A stretch of DNA of 64,000 nt from an uncultured Pelagibacteraceae bacterium (GCA_902601235.1 CACKMG010000002.1:1-64000); one strand, 5' to 3'; positions 28,508-38,919 are shown, numbered from the stretch's first letter. Notes: a model not told the origin generated them from the letters alone. Program-made: numbers and translations.

Positions 28508-29924
28508 TTTCTCTTTTATTATAGAGTATTTGATTCTTTAATTTATTTATATTCTCAACCATTTCTGGATTTTTTTCTTTTAATTTTTCTATAGTTTTAA
28601 CTGAATGTATTATTGTCGTATGATCCCTGTTTGAGAATTCACGTCCGATTTCAGGCAATGATTTCGAGGTTAGTAATTTAGATAAATAAATTGCTGCTTG
28701 ACGAGGTCTGACTAAATATCTTGACCTTCGAGAGGACAACATTTCATTTTTACTTATTTTAAAAAACTTACATACTAAAGTTTGAATTAAATCAATTGAG
28801 ACTTTATTTTCATTTAAATTTAATAGATCTTTTAAAACAACTTTTGTTTCAGCTAAATTGGGCAATTTATTATAAATTCTTGAAAATGAAACTACCCTGT
28901 TAACCGCACCTACTAATTCTCTAATGCTACCTGTGATTTCTGTTCCAATAAAATTTTCTACTTCTTTTGAAATTTTTGTTTGTTCAGGATATAAATTTTT
29001 CAATTCCTCAACTTTTTTTTCTACAATTTTTTTTCTTAAATCATAATCAGGTTTCTGGATATCAACTACTAATCCACCGGAAAATCTTGATTTAATTCTT
29101 TCTTGAATTCTAGACAACTTATTTGGAGCTCGATCTGCTGATAGAATTATTTGAGATCCTTTATCAAGCAAAGCATTGAATGTATGAAAAAATTCTTCCT
29201 GCATTGCTTCTTTACCGTTCATAAATTGAATATCATCTATTAACAATATATCTGTGTTTCTAAAATATTCTTTAAATTTAACCATATCATTTGCTTTTAT
29301 TGATTTAACAAACTGATACATAAATCGTTCAGCTGAAATAAACATTACTTTATTATTTTTCTTAAGCTCAAAACCAATTGAATTTAATAAATGAGTTTTA
29401 CCCATGCCCACTCCACCATATATGTATAAAGGATTGTAGTGAGAAATATTTTCTGAAACTTTTAAAGAAGCTTCAAAGGCAAGTTTATTGCTGGAACCAG
29501 TTATAAAGTTATCAAATCTTTTGTTAGGGTCTATGCGATTATACTGAAGATATGAGTCTTTGATAAATGATACATTTTCTTTATTATCCAAATACTCTAA
29601 ATTATCTATTTTAACCTGAGAATAATTCTTATTTGAATTTTGTTCTTCAATTTTAAATTCAATTCTAATTATATCCTTTTTAAAACTTCTTATTACCTGT
29701 AAAATCTGATCAAGATATCTCGATACAATCCAATCACGAATGAATCTTGTTGGAACTGATAAAAGAATATAATTATTAAATTCCTCAACAAAAATAATTT
29801 TTTTGAGCCAACTTTCAAAAATATCTTTACCAAACTTATTTTTCATCTCAAGTTGAATAGTTTTCCAATCTAAGATCTGAGTTTTAAAATTGCTAAATTT
29901 ATTATTATTTAATTTATTGTTCAT
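28497..29924 (-). CDS. dnaA: chromosomal replication initiator DnaA (start chosen at MNNKLNNNKF rather than track start 29990)
   Basis: YGGVGMGKTHLLNSIG, LLIDDIQFMNGKEAMQEEFFHTFN, domain IV RPRQAAIYLSKLLTSKSLPEIGREFSNRDHTTIIHSVKTI. Confidence 0.96.
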   Translation of the reverse strand: MNNKLNNNKFSNFKTQILDWKTIQLEMKNKFGKDIFESWLKKIIFVEEFNNYILLSVPTRFIRDWIVSRYLDQILQVIRSFKKDIIRIEFKIEEQNSNKNYSQVKIDNLEYLDNKENVSFIKDSYLQYNRIDPNKRFDNFITGSSNKLAFEASLKVSENISHYNPLYIYGGVGMGKTHLLNSIGFELKKNNKVMFISAERFMYQFVKSIKANDMVKFKEYFRNTDILLIDDIQFMNGKEAMQEEFFHTFNALLDKGSQIILSADRAPNKLSRIQERIKSRFSGGLVVDIQKPDYDLRKKIVEKKVEELKNLYPEQTKISKEVENFIGTEITGSIRELVGAVNRVVSFSRIYNKLPNLAETKVVLKDLLNLNENKVSIDLIQTLVCKFFKISKNEMLSSRRSRYLVRPRQAAIYLSKLLTSKSLPEIGREFSNRDHTTIIHSVKTIEKLKEKNPEMVENINKLKNQILYNKRENEI

Positions 29925-30146
29925 AAAAATTGGGAGACCTTCAGTTAGAACCAATACAAAATTATTGCAACAAATAATTTCTAATTCCAAAAAAAAAATT
30001 AAATCTACGATTGTGCAATCAGCCGTCGTATAAAAAATTATAATTAAATAATATAAATAAAATTTTTAATTGAATAATTTAGAAAAGATTATTTACTAAA
30101 TCTAAATATTGTATTGTAAATTAATTTTATTATAGATTTTGTAGTC

Positions 30147-30177
30147 CCTGAGGTTGAATTGAAAGAACAACCTTAAG
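30147..30177 (-). other. stem-loop between rpsT and dnaA
   Basis: CTTAAGGTTG-TTCTTTCAATT-CAACCTCAGG (minus): 10-position stem with one mismatch and one G-T; no T-run. Confidence 0.45.
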
Positions 30178-30184
30178 TATATTT

Positions 30185-30445
30185 TTACAATGATGTTATT
30201 TTTTTAGTTACTCTGGAGACATTTCTTGAAGCATTTTGTTTTTTTATAATCCCTGTCTTAGCAACTTTCATTAATTCAGAATTCAACTTAGGTAAGAATT
30301 TAAGTGCTTCATTTTTCTTTTTATTTGCAATTAAACTATTCATTTTTTTTAAAGCATTTCTATATCTACTTTTTCTTGCTTTATTTACCGTAGTTTGTTT
30401 AGAAATTCTTCTTATTCTTTTAATTGCAGATTTTGTATTTGCCAT
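30185..30445 (-). CDS. rpsT: 30S ribosomal protein S20
   Basis: ORF 86 aa; MANTKSAIKRIRRISKQTTVNKARKSRYRNALKK. Confidence 0.95.
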   Translation of the reverse strand: MANTKSAIKRIRRISKQTTVNKARKSRYRNALKKMNSLIANKKKNEALKFLPKLNSELMKVAKTGIIKKQNASRNVSRVTKKITSL

Positions 30446-30491
30446 TTGGCCAGGGGTATAGCTTGAGTTTTAATATCGGTCAATCAAATAA

Positions 30492-31358
30492 TTAATGTTT
30501 TTGACACAAATTACAAAAAAAAGTAGATCTATTTGAAATATTTTTTTTTTTTATAATTCCTTCACAATTAAATCTTTTACACTTCAAGCCAGCTCTCTGG
30601 TATACTTTAAAATCTTTTTGATATTCTCCCTCTAATCCAGAGATATTTTTAAAATCTTTAATACTTGAACCACCTTTATTTATTGCATTAGAAAGAACTT
30701 TTTTTGAATTAATTAAAATTTTTTTAAGCTCCTTTTTTGTTAAATTTTTTGCTTTTTTATCTGGTTTAATTTTACTTAAATATAGAATTTCACTTGCATA
30801 TATATTTCCAATACCTGAAACAAATCTTTGATCCAATAAAAAATTTTTAATATTTTTTTCTTTATTTTTTAAAAATGAATGAAGATAATCAAAATTAAAT
30901 TTTGCACTGAATGGTTCTGGACCAAATTTATTAATTTTATTTTTAAGTAATTCAAAATTTTGAATTATCTCAAAATACCCAAATCGTCTAGGATCATTGT
31001 AAATAAATTTCAGATCATCAAAAAAAATTTCTACATGATTGTGTTTTTTTGGTAATGTTGGAGAATGGTAGAAGCTTGTATTTGTAATAAAATTCTTTCT
31101 CTTTTTATTTACTAAATGGATAGTTCCAGACATCCCAAGATGAATAAGACAAACATGGTCATTTGATAAAAATATAATAAGATATTTTGAAAATCTATCA
31201 ACTTTGATTATTCTTTTATTTTTTAAAATACTGGTAAAATTTAGAGGTATTTTAAATCTTAGATTTCTATTTTTAACTATTACTTTTTTAATGATTTTAC
31301 CATTTATTTTTTTGTTTAAGGATTGTCTTACTATTTCTACTTCTGGTAATTCTGGCAT
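30492..31358 (-). CDS. mutM: formamidopyrimidine-DNA glycosylase
   Basis: ORF 288 aa; MPELPEVEIVRQSL, FVSGIGNIYASEILY, C-terminal zinc finger CKRFNCEG..TFFCNLCQ. Confidence 0.97.
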   Translation of the reverse strand: MPELPEVEIVRQSLNKKINGKIIKKVIVKNRNLRFKIPLNFTSILKNKRIIKVDRFSKYLIIFLSNDHVCLIHLGMSGTIHLVNKKRKNFITNTSFYHSPTLPKKHNHVEIFFDDLKFIYNDPRRFGYFEIIQNFELLKNKINKFGPEPFSAKFNFDYLHSFLKNKEKNIKNFLLDQRFVSGIGNIYASEILYLSKIKPDKKAKNLTKKELKKILINSKKVLSNAINKGGSSIKDFKNISGLEGEYQKDFKVYQRAGLKCKRFNCEGIIKKKNISNRSTFFCNLCQKH

Positions 31359-31389
31359 TTGATATTATATTGAACGTATATATTTTTTT

Positions 31390-32097
31390 ATGCAACAATA
31401 TCTTCAAAATAAAAAAGGGCTTGTTCAAGGAGTATTTGATAAAGTCTATAATAAATACGACTTAATGAACGATGTAATGTCACTAGGCATTCACAGGGCA
31501 TGGAAAAAAAATCTTATAAATATGATGAACCCTTCTATTAATCAAAATTTAATTGATGTTGCTTGTGGTACTGGTGATGTAGCAAAATTGTTTTTAAAGT
31601 CCGTCAATCAAAATTCTCATGTTACTTGTGTAGATCCAAATAAGGGCATGATAACAAAATGCAAAGAAAAATTAAAACAATATAAAAATTTAAATTGGGT
31701 AATTTCTTCTGCAGAAAATTTACCAATTGAGAGTAGTAAATTTGATTTTTATACTATTAGTTTTGGTCTTAGAAATACCAAAGATATAGATAAAACTTTA
31801 AAAGAAGCCTATCGAGTTTTAAAACCTGGAGGTCGATTTTTATGTCTTGAGTTTTCAAAAATACATAATTCAAACTTAGAATTTGTTTACAAGACTTATT
31901 CTAAAATCATACCTGATATTGGAAAAATCATTGTGGGTGAAAAAGAACCATACGAATATTTGATTCAAAGTATCGAGAATTTTATCAATCAAGATGAATT
32001 AATCGATCTTATGAAAAAAAATAATTTTGAAAAATGCAATTATAGAAATTTATCTGGTGGTATTGTCTCAATTCATAGTGGCTGGAAAATTTCATGA
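31390..32097 (+). CDS. ubiE: ubiquinone/menaquinone biosynthesis C-methyltransferase
   Basis: ORF 235 aa; VFDKVYNKYDLMNDVMSLGIHRAWK, DVACGTGDVA, FGLRNTKDIDKTLKEAYRVLKPGGRFLCLEFS. Confidence 0.97.
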   Translation: MQQYLQNKKGLVQGVFDKVYNKYDLMNDVMSLGIHRAWKKNLINMMNPSINQNLIDVACGTGDVAKLFLKSVNQNSHVTCVDPNKGMITKCKEKLKQYKNLNWVISSAENLPIESSKFDFYTISFGLRNTKDIDKTLKEAYRVLKPGGRFLCLEFSKIHNSNLEFVYKTYSKIIPDIGKIIVGEKEPYEYLIQSIENFINQDELIDLMKKNNFEKCNYRNLSGGIVSIHSGWKIS

Positions 32098-33662
32098 TTT
32101 CTAAATTAATCACATTATTTAAACTTGGAAGAAAAGTTGCGAAATCAGATATACTTGAAATTACTTCAAAATTTCAAGAACCACCTTTGACAGTAAAAAT
32201 ATTATTCAAAATTTTATCGTTTTCCTTTTTAACAAAAGAACAAAAAAAAATAAATCAAGATATAGGGGAAAGATTATCAAATTCTCTAGAGTCAATGGGA
32301 ACTACTTTTATCAAACTTGGTCAATTTTTAGCAACCAGACCAGATATAATTGGAGAAGAGCTATCTAAAAAACTTGAAAATTTGCAAGATAAATTACCTC
32401 CATTTTCATTACTTGAGGCAAAAGAAATAATAAAAAATGATTTGGGAGAAGACACTTATAATTCAATAATTAATTTAAGTAATCCTGTTGCTGCAGCTTC
32501 TATTGCTCAAGTTCACAAAGCGCAAATAAATGACAACGGTACAATAAAAGATGTTGCTATTAAAATTTTGAGACCAAATATTAAAAAAATTTTCAACGAA
32601 GAAATAGATGCAATGATGTTATTTGCATTTTTAATTGAGTCACTCGTTAAAAAAACAAAAAGACTAAAACTAGTTGAGGTGGTTTTTCTTTTAAAAGAAA
32701 TTACAAACCTTGAAATGGATCTTAGATTTGAAGCTGCTGCTGCTAATGAATATTCTGAAAATACTAAAAACGATGTTGGTTTTAGAGTTCCTCATATATA
32801 TTGGAATTTTACTAGTGAAAATGTAATGACACTTGATTGGGTTGAGGGAATTTCAATAAGAGAAACTGAAGAATTAAAAAAGAGAAATTTCAATACTAAA
32901 AAAATTGCGGAAGATATAATTCAAAACTTTCTAAGACACGCAGTAAGAGATGGTTTTTTTCATGCAGATATGCATCAAGGAAATATATTCATAGATGATA
33001 ATGGCCATATAGTTCCGATTGATTTTGGAATAATGGGTAGGCTAGATAAAATGAGTAAACAATTTCTAGCGGAAATATTATTTGGTTTTATTCAAAGAGA
33101 TTATCGTAAAGTTGCAGAAGTACATTTGATCGCAGGCCTTGTCCCCAAAGAAGTGCCTATAGATGATCTTGCTCAAGCTTTACGATCTATTGGAGAGCCA
33201 ATATTTGGCCAAGCTGTAAAAGATATTTCTGGTGGAAAATTGTTAAAACAATTATTTGATGTTACAGAAAAATTTAATATGCAAACACAACCTCAGCTTC
33301 TGATGTTACAAAAAACAATGGTTGTGGTTGAAGGTGTTGCGAGAAAATTAAATCCAAACACTAACATTTGGACTACTTCAAAACCTGTCCTTGAGAATTG
33401 GCTAAAAGAAACAAAAGACCCTATGACTAAGATAAACGAAACAATTCAAACTACATCTGAAGTAATAAAGAGACTACCTGAGTTTCCAGAAATAATGGAT
33501 AAAGCAAATCAAGCACTTACATATTTGGCGAGTGGTCAAATTCCGCAAAATTCAAATTCTTATACAGCTTTAAATACAAAAAAAATGGAAATGATTTCTT
33601 TTAGAAACCAATCTATTATTGGTTTATTAATCCTTGTAATTTTTGGTCTATTGGTATTTTAA
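32094..33662 (+). CDS. ubiB: UbiB (ABC1/AarF-family ubiquinone biosynthesis protein)
   Basis: ORF 522 aa; GTTFIKLGQFLATRPDIIG, AAASIAQVHKAQ, FHADMHQGNIFIDDNGHIVPIDFGIMGRL. Confidence 0.96.
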   Translation: MISKLITLFKLGRKVAKSDILEITSKFQEPPLTVKILFKILSFSFLTKEQKKINQDIGERLSNSLESMGTTFIKLGQFLATRPDIIGEELSKKLENLQDKLPPFSLLEAKEIIKNDLGEDTYNSIINLSNPVAAASIAQVHKAQINDNGTIKDVAIKILRPNIKKIFNEEIDAMMLFAFLIESLVKKTKRLKLVEVVFLLKEITNLEMDLRFEAAAANEYSENTKNDVGFRVPHIYWNFTSENVMTLDWVEGISIRETEELKKRNFNTKKIAEDIIQNFLRHAVRDGFFHADMHQGNIFIDDNGHIVPIDFGIMGRLDKMSKQFLAEILFGFIQRDYRKVAEVHLIAGLVPKEVPIDDLAQALRSIGEPIFGQAVKDISGGKLLKQLFDVTEKFNMQTQPQLLMLQKTMVVVEGVARKLNPNTNIWTTSKPVLENWLKETKDPMTKINETIQTTSEVIKRLPEFPEIMDKANQALTYLASGQIPQNSNSYTALNTKKMEMISFRNQSIIGLLILVIFGLLVF

Positions 33663-33670
33663 TTCAAACG

Positions 33671-34870
33671 ATGAATAATCTGAACAAAAAAAAAATTTTA
33701 CTAATAATTTGTGGTGGAATTTCTGCTTATAAAAGTCTGGAAATAATAAGACTTCTTAAAAAATGTGGTGTAGATATAAAAACAATTCTAACCAAAAATG
33801 GTGCGGAGTTTGTGACTCCTCTTTCAATTTCTTCATTGTCTCAATCAAAAGTTTATCAAAATCTTTTTAGCATAGAAAATGAGACTGAAATGGATCATAT
33901 CAGCCTTTCAAGATGGGCGGATCTAATCCTAATTGCACCTGCAACAGCTAATACAATTTCAAAGCTTGCAAATGGAAATTCTGATGACCTAGCGTCTACA
34001 GTTGCTCTTGCTTCAAATAAAAAAATTTTTATTGCTCCTGCAATGAATGTAAGAATGTGGGATCATCAATCTACTAAACAAAATATAGCTAAACTAAAAA
34101 CTTATAACTATAGATTAATTGGTCCTGAAACTGGAGATATGGCTTGTGGTGAATATGGTGAGGGAAAAATGTCAGAACCAATAGAAATAATAAACGAATT
34201 AGAAAACTATTTTAAAAATCTAAAAAAAAACAATAAATTAAAAGCGATAGTAACTTCAGGACCTACTAATGAGTATATTGATCCAGTGCGATTTATTACA
34301 AATAAATCGAGTGGAAAACAAGGATATGAAATTGCAAAATCTTTATCAAACAAAGGTTTTGATACAACCTTAATCTCTGGGCCAACAAATTTAAAAATAA
34401 ATGACGATATTAATTTAATAAATGTTGAAACCGCTGAAGAAATGTTTCAAGTAACACTAAATAACTTGCCTGCTGATGTTGCAATATTTTCTGCAGCAGT
34501 TGGTGATTATAAAGTAAAAAACATTTCTAAAGAAAAAATTAAAAAAGTAAGTAATCTAAATTTAGAATTAGAGAAAAATGTAGATATTCTAAATTATATT
34601 TCTAATCATAATTCTTTGAGACCTAAACTTGTAATTGGATTTGCTGCAGAAACTAATAATTTAGAAAAATATGCTAATGAAAAATTAAATGAAAAAAATT
34701 GTGATTGGATAATTGCAAATGATGTATCAAATAAAAAGATTGGATTTAACTCAGATTTTAATGAAGTATCAATTTTTTATAAAAATGATAATTTTGAAAA
34801 ACTCAAATATAAACCTAAATCTGAAATTTCAGATGAAATCGTAGATAGAATTGTTAATCATTTAAATTAA
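33671..34870 (+). CDS. coaBC: bifunctional phosphopantothenoylcysteine decarboxylase/phosphopantothenate-cysteine ligase
   Basis: ORF 399 aa; GGISAYKSLEIIRLLK, IAPAMNVRMWDHQST, TSGPTNEYIDPVRFITNKSSGKQGYEIA. Confidence 0.97.
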   Translation: MNNLNKKKILLIICGGISAYKSLEIIRLLKKCGVDIKTILTKNGAEFVTPLSISSLSQSKVYQNLFSIENETEMDHISLSRWADLILIAPATANTISKLANGNSDDLASTVALASNKKIFIAPAMNVRMWDHQSTKQNIAKLKTYNYRLIGPETGDMACGEYGEGKMSEPIEIINELENYFKNLKKNNKLKAIVTSGPTNEYIDPVRFITNKSSGKQGYEIAKSLSNKGFDTTLISGPTNLKINDDINLINVETAEEMFQVTLNNLPADVAIFSAAVGDYKVKNISKEKIKKVSNLNLELEKNVDILNYISNHNSLRPKLVIGFAAETNNLEKYANEKLNEKNCDWIIANDVSNKKIGFNSDFNEVSIFYKNDNFEKLKYKPKSEISDEIVDRIVNHLN

Positions 34871-35307
34871 TGGTTAAAGTTTTAGTAAAAAAATTAAATC
34901 CAAATGTACAATTACCCACATATAAAACTGATGGTGCATCAGGCATGGATTTGATGGCTTTTATAGATAAGCCAATAAATTTAGAACCAAGCAAATCTTG
35001 TATTATTCCAACTGGCTTGTCAATTGCATTCCCAAACAAATATGAAATTCAAATTAGACCAAGATCAGGATTAGCTGCAAAAAATAATATTAGTGTTTTA
35101 AATACACCAGGAACTATTGATAGTGATTATAGAGGAGAAATTAAAATTATTTTATTTAATCACGGTAATAAAAATTTTATAATTAACAATAAAGACAGAG
35201 TTGCTCAAATGGTATTAACTCCAATTATAAAAATAGAACTAGAGGAAACAAATGAACTTCCAGAGTCTTTTAGAGGTGAGGGAGGTTTTGGGTCAACTGG
35301 TAAATGA
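34870..35307 (+). CDS. dut: dUTP diphosphatase
   Basis: ORF 145 aa; GASGMDL, RPRSGLAAKNNISVLNTPGTIDSDYRGEI, RGEGGFGSTG. Confidence 0.97.
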   Translation: MVKVLVKKLNPNVQLPTYKTDGASGMDLMAFIDKPINLEPSKSCIIPTGLSIAFPNKYEIQIRPRSGLAAKNNISVLNTPGTIDSDYRGEIKIILFNHGNKNFIINNKDRVAQMVLTPIIKIELEETNELPESFRGEGGFGSTGK

Positions 35308-36035
35308 AAAACAATTTAAATAAGAATCAAATAGAAAGATTTTCAAGACAATTAGTTTTAAAAAACATAGGTGCCAAAGGACAAAAAAAAATTTTATCCT
35401 CTAAGATTTTGATAGTAGGTGTTGGTGGCTTAGGATGTCCAGCTGCTGAAAACCTTGTAAGAGCTGGTATTGGAACTATTGGACTAATAGACAATGATAT
35501 TGTTAATCTATCAAATATTCATAGACAAAGTTTATTTAGTTCTAAAGATTTAAAAAAGCTAAAAGTTAATGTTGCAGCAAAAAAATTAAAAGAAATCAAT
35601 CCATTTACAAAGATTAAGATTTATAAATCAAGACTTAACCAAAAAAATATAAAAAATATAATTAAAAATTATGAAGTTATTATTGATGGTTCAGATAATT
35701 TTAAGACAAAATTTTTGATTAATGATTACTGTATTAAATTAAAGAAAAAACTAATAACTGGTGCTATTAGCAAATTTGACGGTCATATATTCACTTTTGA
35801 TTTTAAAGATAAAAAAACTGTATCTTTAAAAAATTTTTATCAAGAAAAGGAAATATCCGATGATATCTTAAACTGTGAGTTCGAAGGAGTACTTGGTACA
35901 ACTGCTTCAATAGTAGGTGCAACTCAAGCAAATGAGGCTTTAAAATTGATAATGGAAATTGGCCAAAACTTGAAAAATCAAATATTAATAATAGATTTAT
36001 TAAATCTTAATTTTAGAAAAGTTAAATTTAAATAA
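35304..36035 (+). CDS. ThiF/MoeB/HesA-family adenylyltransferase
   Basis: ORF 243 aa; RFSRQLVLKNIGAKGQKKILSSKILIVGVGGLGCPAAENLVRAGIG. Confidence 0.92.
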   Translation: MKNNLNKNQIERFSRQLVLKNIGAKGQKKILSSKILIVGVGGLGCPAAENLVRAGIGTIGLIDNDIVNLSNIHRQSLFSSKDLKKLKVNVAAKKLKEINPFTKIKIYKSRLNQKNIKNIIKNYEVIIDGSDNFKTKFLINDYCIKLKKKLITGAISKFDGHIFTFDFKDKKTVSLKNFYQEKEISDDILNCEFEGVLGTTASIVGATQANEALKLIMEIGQNLKNQILIIDLLNLNFRKVKFK

Positions 36036-36054
36036 GATAAGATTTAATTTAGTA

Positions 36055-36498
36055 ATGAAAAAATTTTTCTATTTAATATTAATTTGTTTTTTTTTCCCAG
36101 TTATAGTTTTTTCAGAAGAAAAATTTTTTTCGCTAAAAAAAGATAGGGTTAATGTGAGATACGGTCCAGGCTTTGAGTCACCTATAAAATATGTATATAA
36201 AAGAATAAACTTCCCAATTAAGCAAATTGATAAAAAAGAAAACTGGAGAAGAATAATTGACTTTAAAAACAATAGCGGTTGGATTCATTGGTCACAATTA
36301 AAAAAAATAAATTCAATAATTCCCCTTGAAGATAAAATTTTATTTAAAAAACCATCAAACTTTTCAAAACCTTTGGCAATGATTAAAAAGGGAAGAATTT
36401 TAATTTTACAGAAATGCGACGGATCATGGTGTAAAGTTAAATCTGAAAATTTTAAAGGTTGGATTAAAAATAAAAATATTTGGGGAAACACTAATTAA
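36055..36498 (+). CDS. bacterial SH3 domain protein, secreted
   Basis: ORF 147 aa; signal peptide, two SH3b-like repeats (DRVNVRYGPGFESPIKYVY; GWIHWSQL; GSWCKVKSENFKGWI). Confidence 0.8.
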   Translation: MKKFFYLILICFFFPVIVFSEEKFFSLKKDRVNVRYGPGFESPIKYVYKRINFPIKQIDKKENWRRIIDFKNNSGWIHWSQLKKINSIIPLEDKILFKKPSNFSKPLAMIKKGRILILQKCDGSWCKVKSENFKGWIKNKNIWGNTN

Positions 36499-37090
36499 AG
36501 TCTGATATTAATGAATTAATCGTTAATTCATTAAGCTTTGTTGAATGAGAATATTCCTCATGATCAATACCTAATTCTATCTGACTTGAGTTTGATTTAA
36601 ATTTTTTAATTTGATCATCATTAAATTTAAAATGAATAAATTGAACCGATGAGGCTTTGCCTTCTGCCGAAGTTCTATCAACATCTTCCTCCGGTACTGC
36701 TTTAATCAGTTCTCCATTAATTTTCATATAAACTTTTTCCTCGATACCACCAACTTTTCCTAAAAAAGCCGCTCTCGAAACTGGATTGTCTATTTCAAAC
36801 ATTAAAGTTGCTGTTAATTCTTTTCCGTTTGGTACTAATGGATTATAAGCTACAAGCTCATCTTTTAACTGTTCATCTCCACCTTTTTCAATATATAACA
36901 TTTCTTGAACTTGAGCCAACATTGTCTCATAACTCTCAAAATAAAATGTTGCATATGGTCCAAGGGGTATTCTTCTATTTTTTTTAAAATCAACAATTTT
37001 TTTTCTTAATTCTTTTCTTTTACTTGTATAAATTTCTAGAGGTATAATATCTTCTTTTTGTATTACTCTTTTCTCTTTAGGCATAATCAT
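36491..37090 (-). CDS. DUF3501 family protein
   Basis: ORF 199 aa; EIYTSKRKELRKKIVDFKKNRRIPLGPYATFYFESYETMLAQVQEMLYIEKGGDEQLKDELVAYNPLVP; adjacent to rubrerythrin/Fe-S oxidoreductase. Confidence 0.8.
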   Translation of the reverse strand: MIMPKEKRVIQKEDIIPLEIYTSKRKELRKKIVDFKKNRRIPLGPYATFYFESYETMLAQVQEMLYIEKGGDEQLKDELVAYNPLVPNGKELTATLMFEIDNPVSRAAFLGKVGGIEEKVYMKINGELIKAVPEEDVDRTSAEGKASSVQFIHFKFNDDQIKKFKSNSSQIELGIDHEEYSHSTKLNELTINSLISDFN

Positions 37091-38418
37091 AACCTATAAC
37101 TTTTTGCTAACAGTTCGATAGGATGTAGTGCCTCATCATTTGAAATATTTGTGTCCGCCTCCAATTGTTTTAAATGTTTTCCAGCTAGAGGACAATCAGA
37201 TGCCATATACTTGTTATTTTTAGTTTTAATTTGTCTAGCTGTTGGCCTTCCCACTTTAATAGCTAAATCATGCGTTTCTTTCATTACACCAAAAGTTCCG
37301 CCATGACCAGCACACCTCTCAACAACATCTATCTTAACATTTGGTATTAGTTTTAACATGTCTCTTGCTTTAATTCCCATATTTTGGGCTCTAGCGTGAC
37401 ACGCGTGATGGACTGTAACTCCACCATCGATTTCTTGAAGTCCCTCTGCAAGTCCCTCCTTATTAGCTATATCAACTACATATTCATCAATATCCATAAC
37501 ATTTGAAGATAATTTTTTAATGTTTTCGTCGTTTGGTAACAATAATGGCCACTCAAACTTAAGCATCAAACCACAACTTGCTGTCAGTGTTATAACTTTA
37601 TAACCTTTTTCGATCCATTCCAAAAGATCTTTTGAAACCTTTTTTGCTTGCTGAACGACTTTTGGTAAATCAGCTTGTTCTAAAAATGGCATACCACAAC
37701 AACCTGGATAAGATTCTTTTACTTCTACTCCATTTTTTTTTAATACTTTTAAAGCAGCAATACCTGTATCTTTTTTATTAAAATTAACAAAACACGTAGT
37801 GTAAATAACAACTTTTCTTTCTTTATTAATTTTTTCAAAATTTATTTTACTTTTATTTTTTTTAAAAAAGTTTGAAAAAGTTTCCGAATTATACTTCGGT
37901 AATTGAACTCTTATATCTATTCCAGCAATTATTTCTAAAATCTTTCTTGTAATTTTATTTTTTATACTTGATGCCCAATTTATTAACTTTGCAAACATTA
38001 CTCCTATTTTTCCATTCCTATCAATTTCAGCTAATTGTCTAGGGATCATAGGTAGTTTATTTTGTTTTTTTTGAGCAGTTCTATACCTCAACATTAAATG
38101 GGGAAAATCTAAATCAAAATCATGAGGTGGTACATAAGGACATTTAGTCATAAAACACATGTCACATAATGTACAAGCATCAACCACAGGAGCAAATTGC
38201 TCACTTGATAAACTCTCAACATCCTCATTTTTTGACTCGTCAATCATATCGAAAAGTTTTGGGAATGAGTCACAAAGATTGAAACACCTTCTGCATCCAT
38301 GGCATATATCAAATACCCTTCTCATTTCATCATCTAATTTTTTTGGATCTAAAAAATCTGGATGCTCAAAATTTAATGGATGACGTATAGGTGCTTCTGT
38401 GCTTCCTTCTTTACTCAT
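37087..38418 (-). CDS. HdrD/GlpC-like Fe-S oxidoreductase
   Basis: ORF to 38463 in track; start MSKEGSTEAPIRHP at 38418 preferred; CHGCRRCFNLCDSFP, CTLCDMCFMTKCPYVPP, CCG-type SYPGCCGMPFLEQ and VVERCAGHGG motifs. Confidence 0.88.
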   Translation of the reverse strand: MSKEGSTEAPIRHPLNFEHPDFLDPKKLDDEMRRVFDICHGCRRCFNLCDSFPKLFDMIDESKNEDVESLSSEQFAPVVDACTLCDMCFMTKCPYVPPHDFDLDFPHLMLRYRTAQKKQNKLPMIPRQLAEIDRNGKIGVMFAKLINWASSIKNKITRKILEIIAGIDIRVQLPKYNSETFSNFFKKNKSKINFEKINKERKVVIYTTCFVNFNKKDTGIAALKVLKKNGVEVKESYPGCCGMPFLEQADLPKVVQQAKKVSKDLLEWIEKGYKVITLTASCGLMLKFEWPLLLPNDENIKKLSSNVMDIDEYVVDIANKEGLAEGLQEIDGGVTVHHACHARAQNMGIKARDMLKLIPNVKIDVVERCAGHGGTFGVMKETHDLAIKVGRPTARQIKTKNNKYMASDCPLAGKHLKQLEADTNISNDEALHPIELLAKSYRL

Positions 38419-38440
38419 ATTTGATGGTTTAATTATGAAT

Positions 38441-38467
38441 TTTAGTGGGCATAAACCGCCCACTAAA
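38441..38467 (-). other. intercistronic hairpin between rubrerythrin and Fe-S oxidoreductase genes
   Basis: Perfect 10-bp stem TTTAGTGGGC-(7 nt)-GCCCACTAAA; no following T-run. Confidence 0.75.
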
Positions 38468-38476
38468 TAATTTCTA

Positions 38477-38893
38477 TTAGCTAATAGATTCTAAAGTTTT
38501 TTGGAATTTACCAGCATGTGATTTTTCAGCTTTTGCTAATGTTTCAAACCAATCAGCAATTTCCTCAAAACCTTCTTCTCTGGCAGTTTTTGCCATACCT
38601 GGGTACATATCTGTATATTCATGTGTTTCTCCAGCTACCGCAGACTCTAGATTTGCTTTAGTTTCACCTATTGGTTTACCTGTTGCTGGGTCACCAACTT
38701 GCTCTAGATACTCAAGATGTCCATGCGCGTGTCCAGTTTCACCTTCGGCTGTTGATCTAAAAACTGTAGCTACATCGTTATAACCTTCAATGTCAGCTTT
38801 TTGAGCGAAATATAAATATCTTCTATTTGCTTGACTCTCGCCCGCGAATGCTGCTTTAAGGTTTTCCTCTGTTTTTGTTCCTTTTAATGACAT
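38477..38893 (-). CDS. rbr: rubrerythrin
   Basis: ORF 138 aa; [68 protein letters not shown]. Confidence 0.95.
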   Translation of the reverse strand: MSLKGTKTEENLKAAFAGESQANRRYLYFAQKADIEGYNDVATVFRSTAEGETGHAHGHLEYLEQVGDPATGKPIGETKANLESAVAGETHEYTDMYPGMAKTAREEGFEEIADWFETLAKAEKSHAGKFQKTLESIS

Positions 38894-38919
38894 TTTTAAC
38901 TCCTTAATTAGTGTTATTT

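Noticed and set aside
29925-30184. Possible oriC next to dnaA
   Set aside because: I found no cluster of TTATCCACA-like DnaA boxes in the dnaA-rpsT gap, and alphaproteobacterial origins are often elsewhere. Would need whole-genome GC skew to decide.
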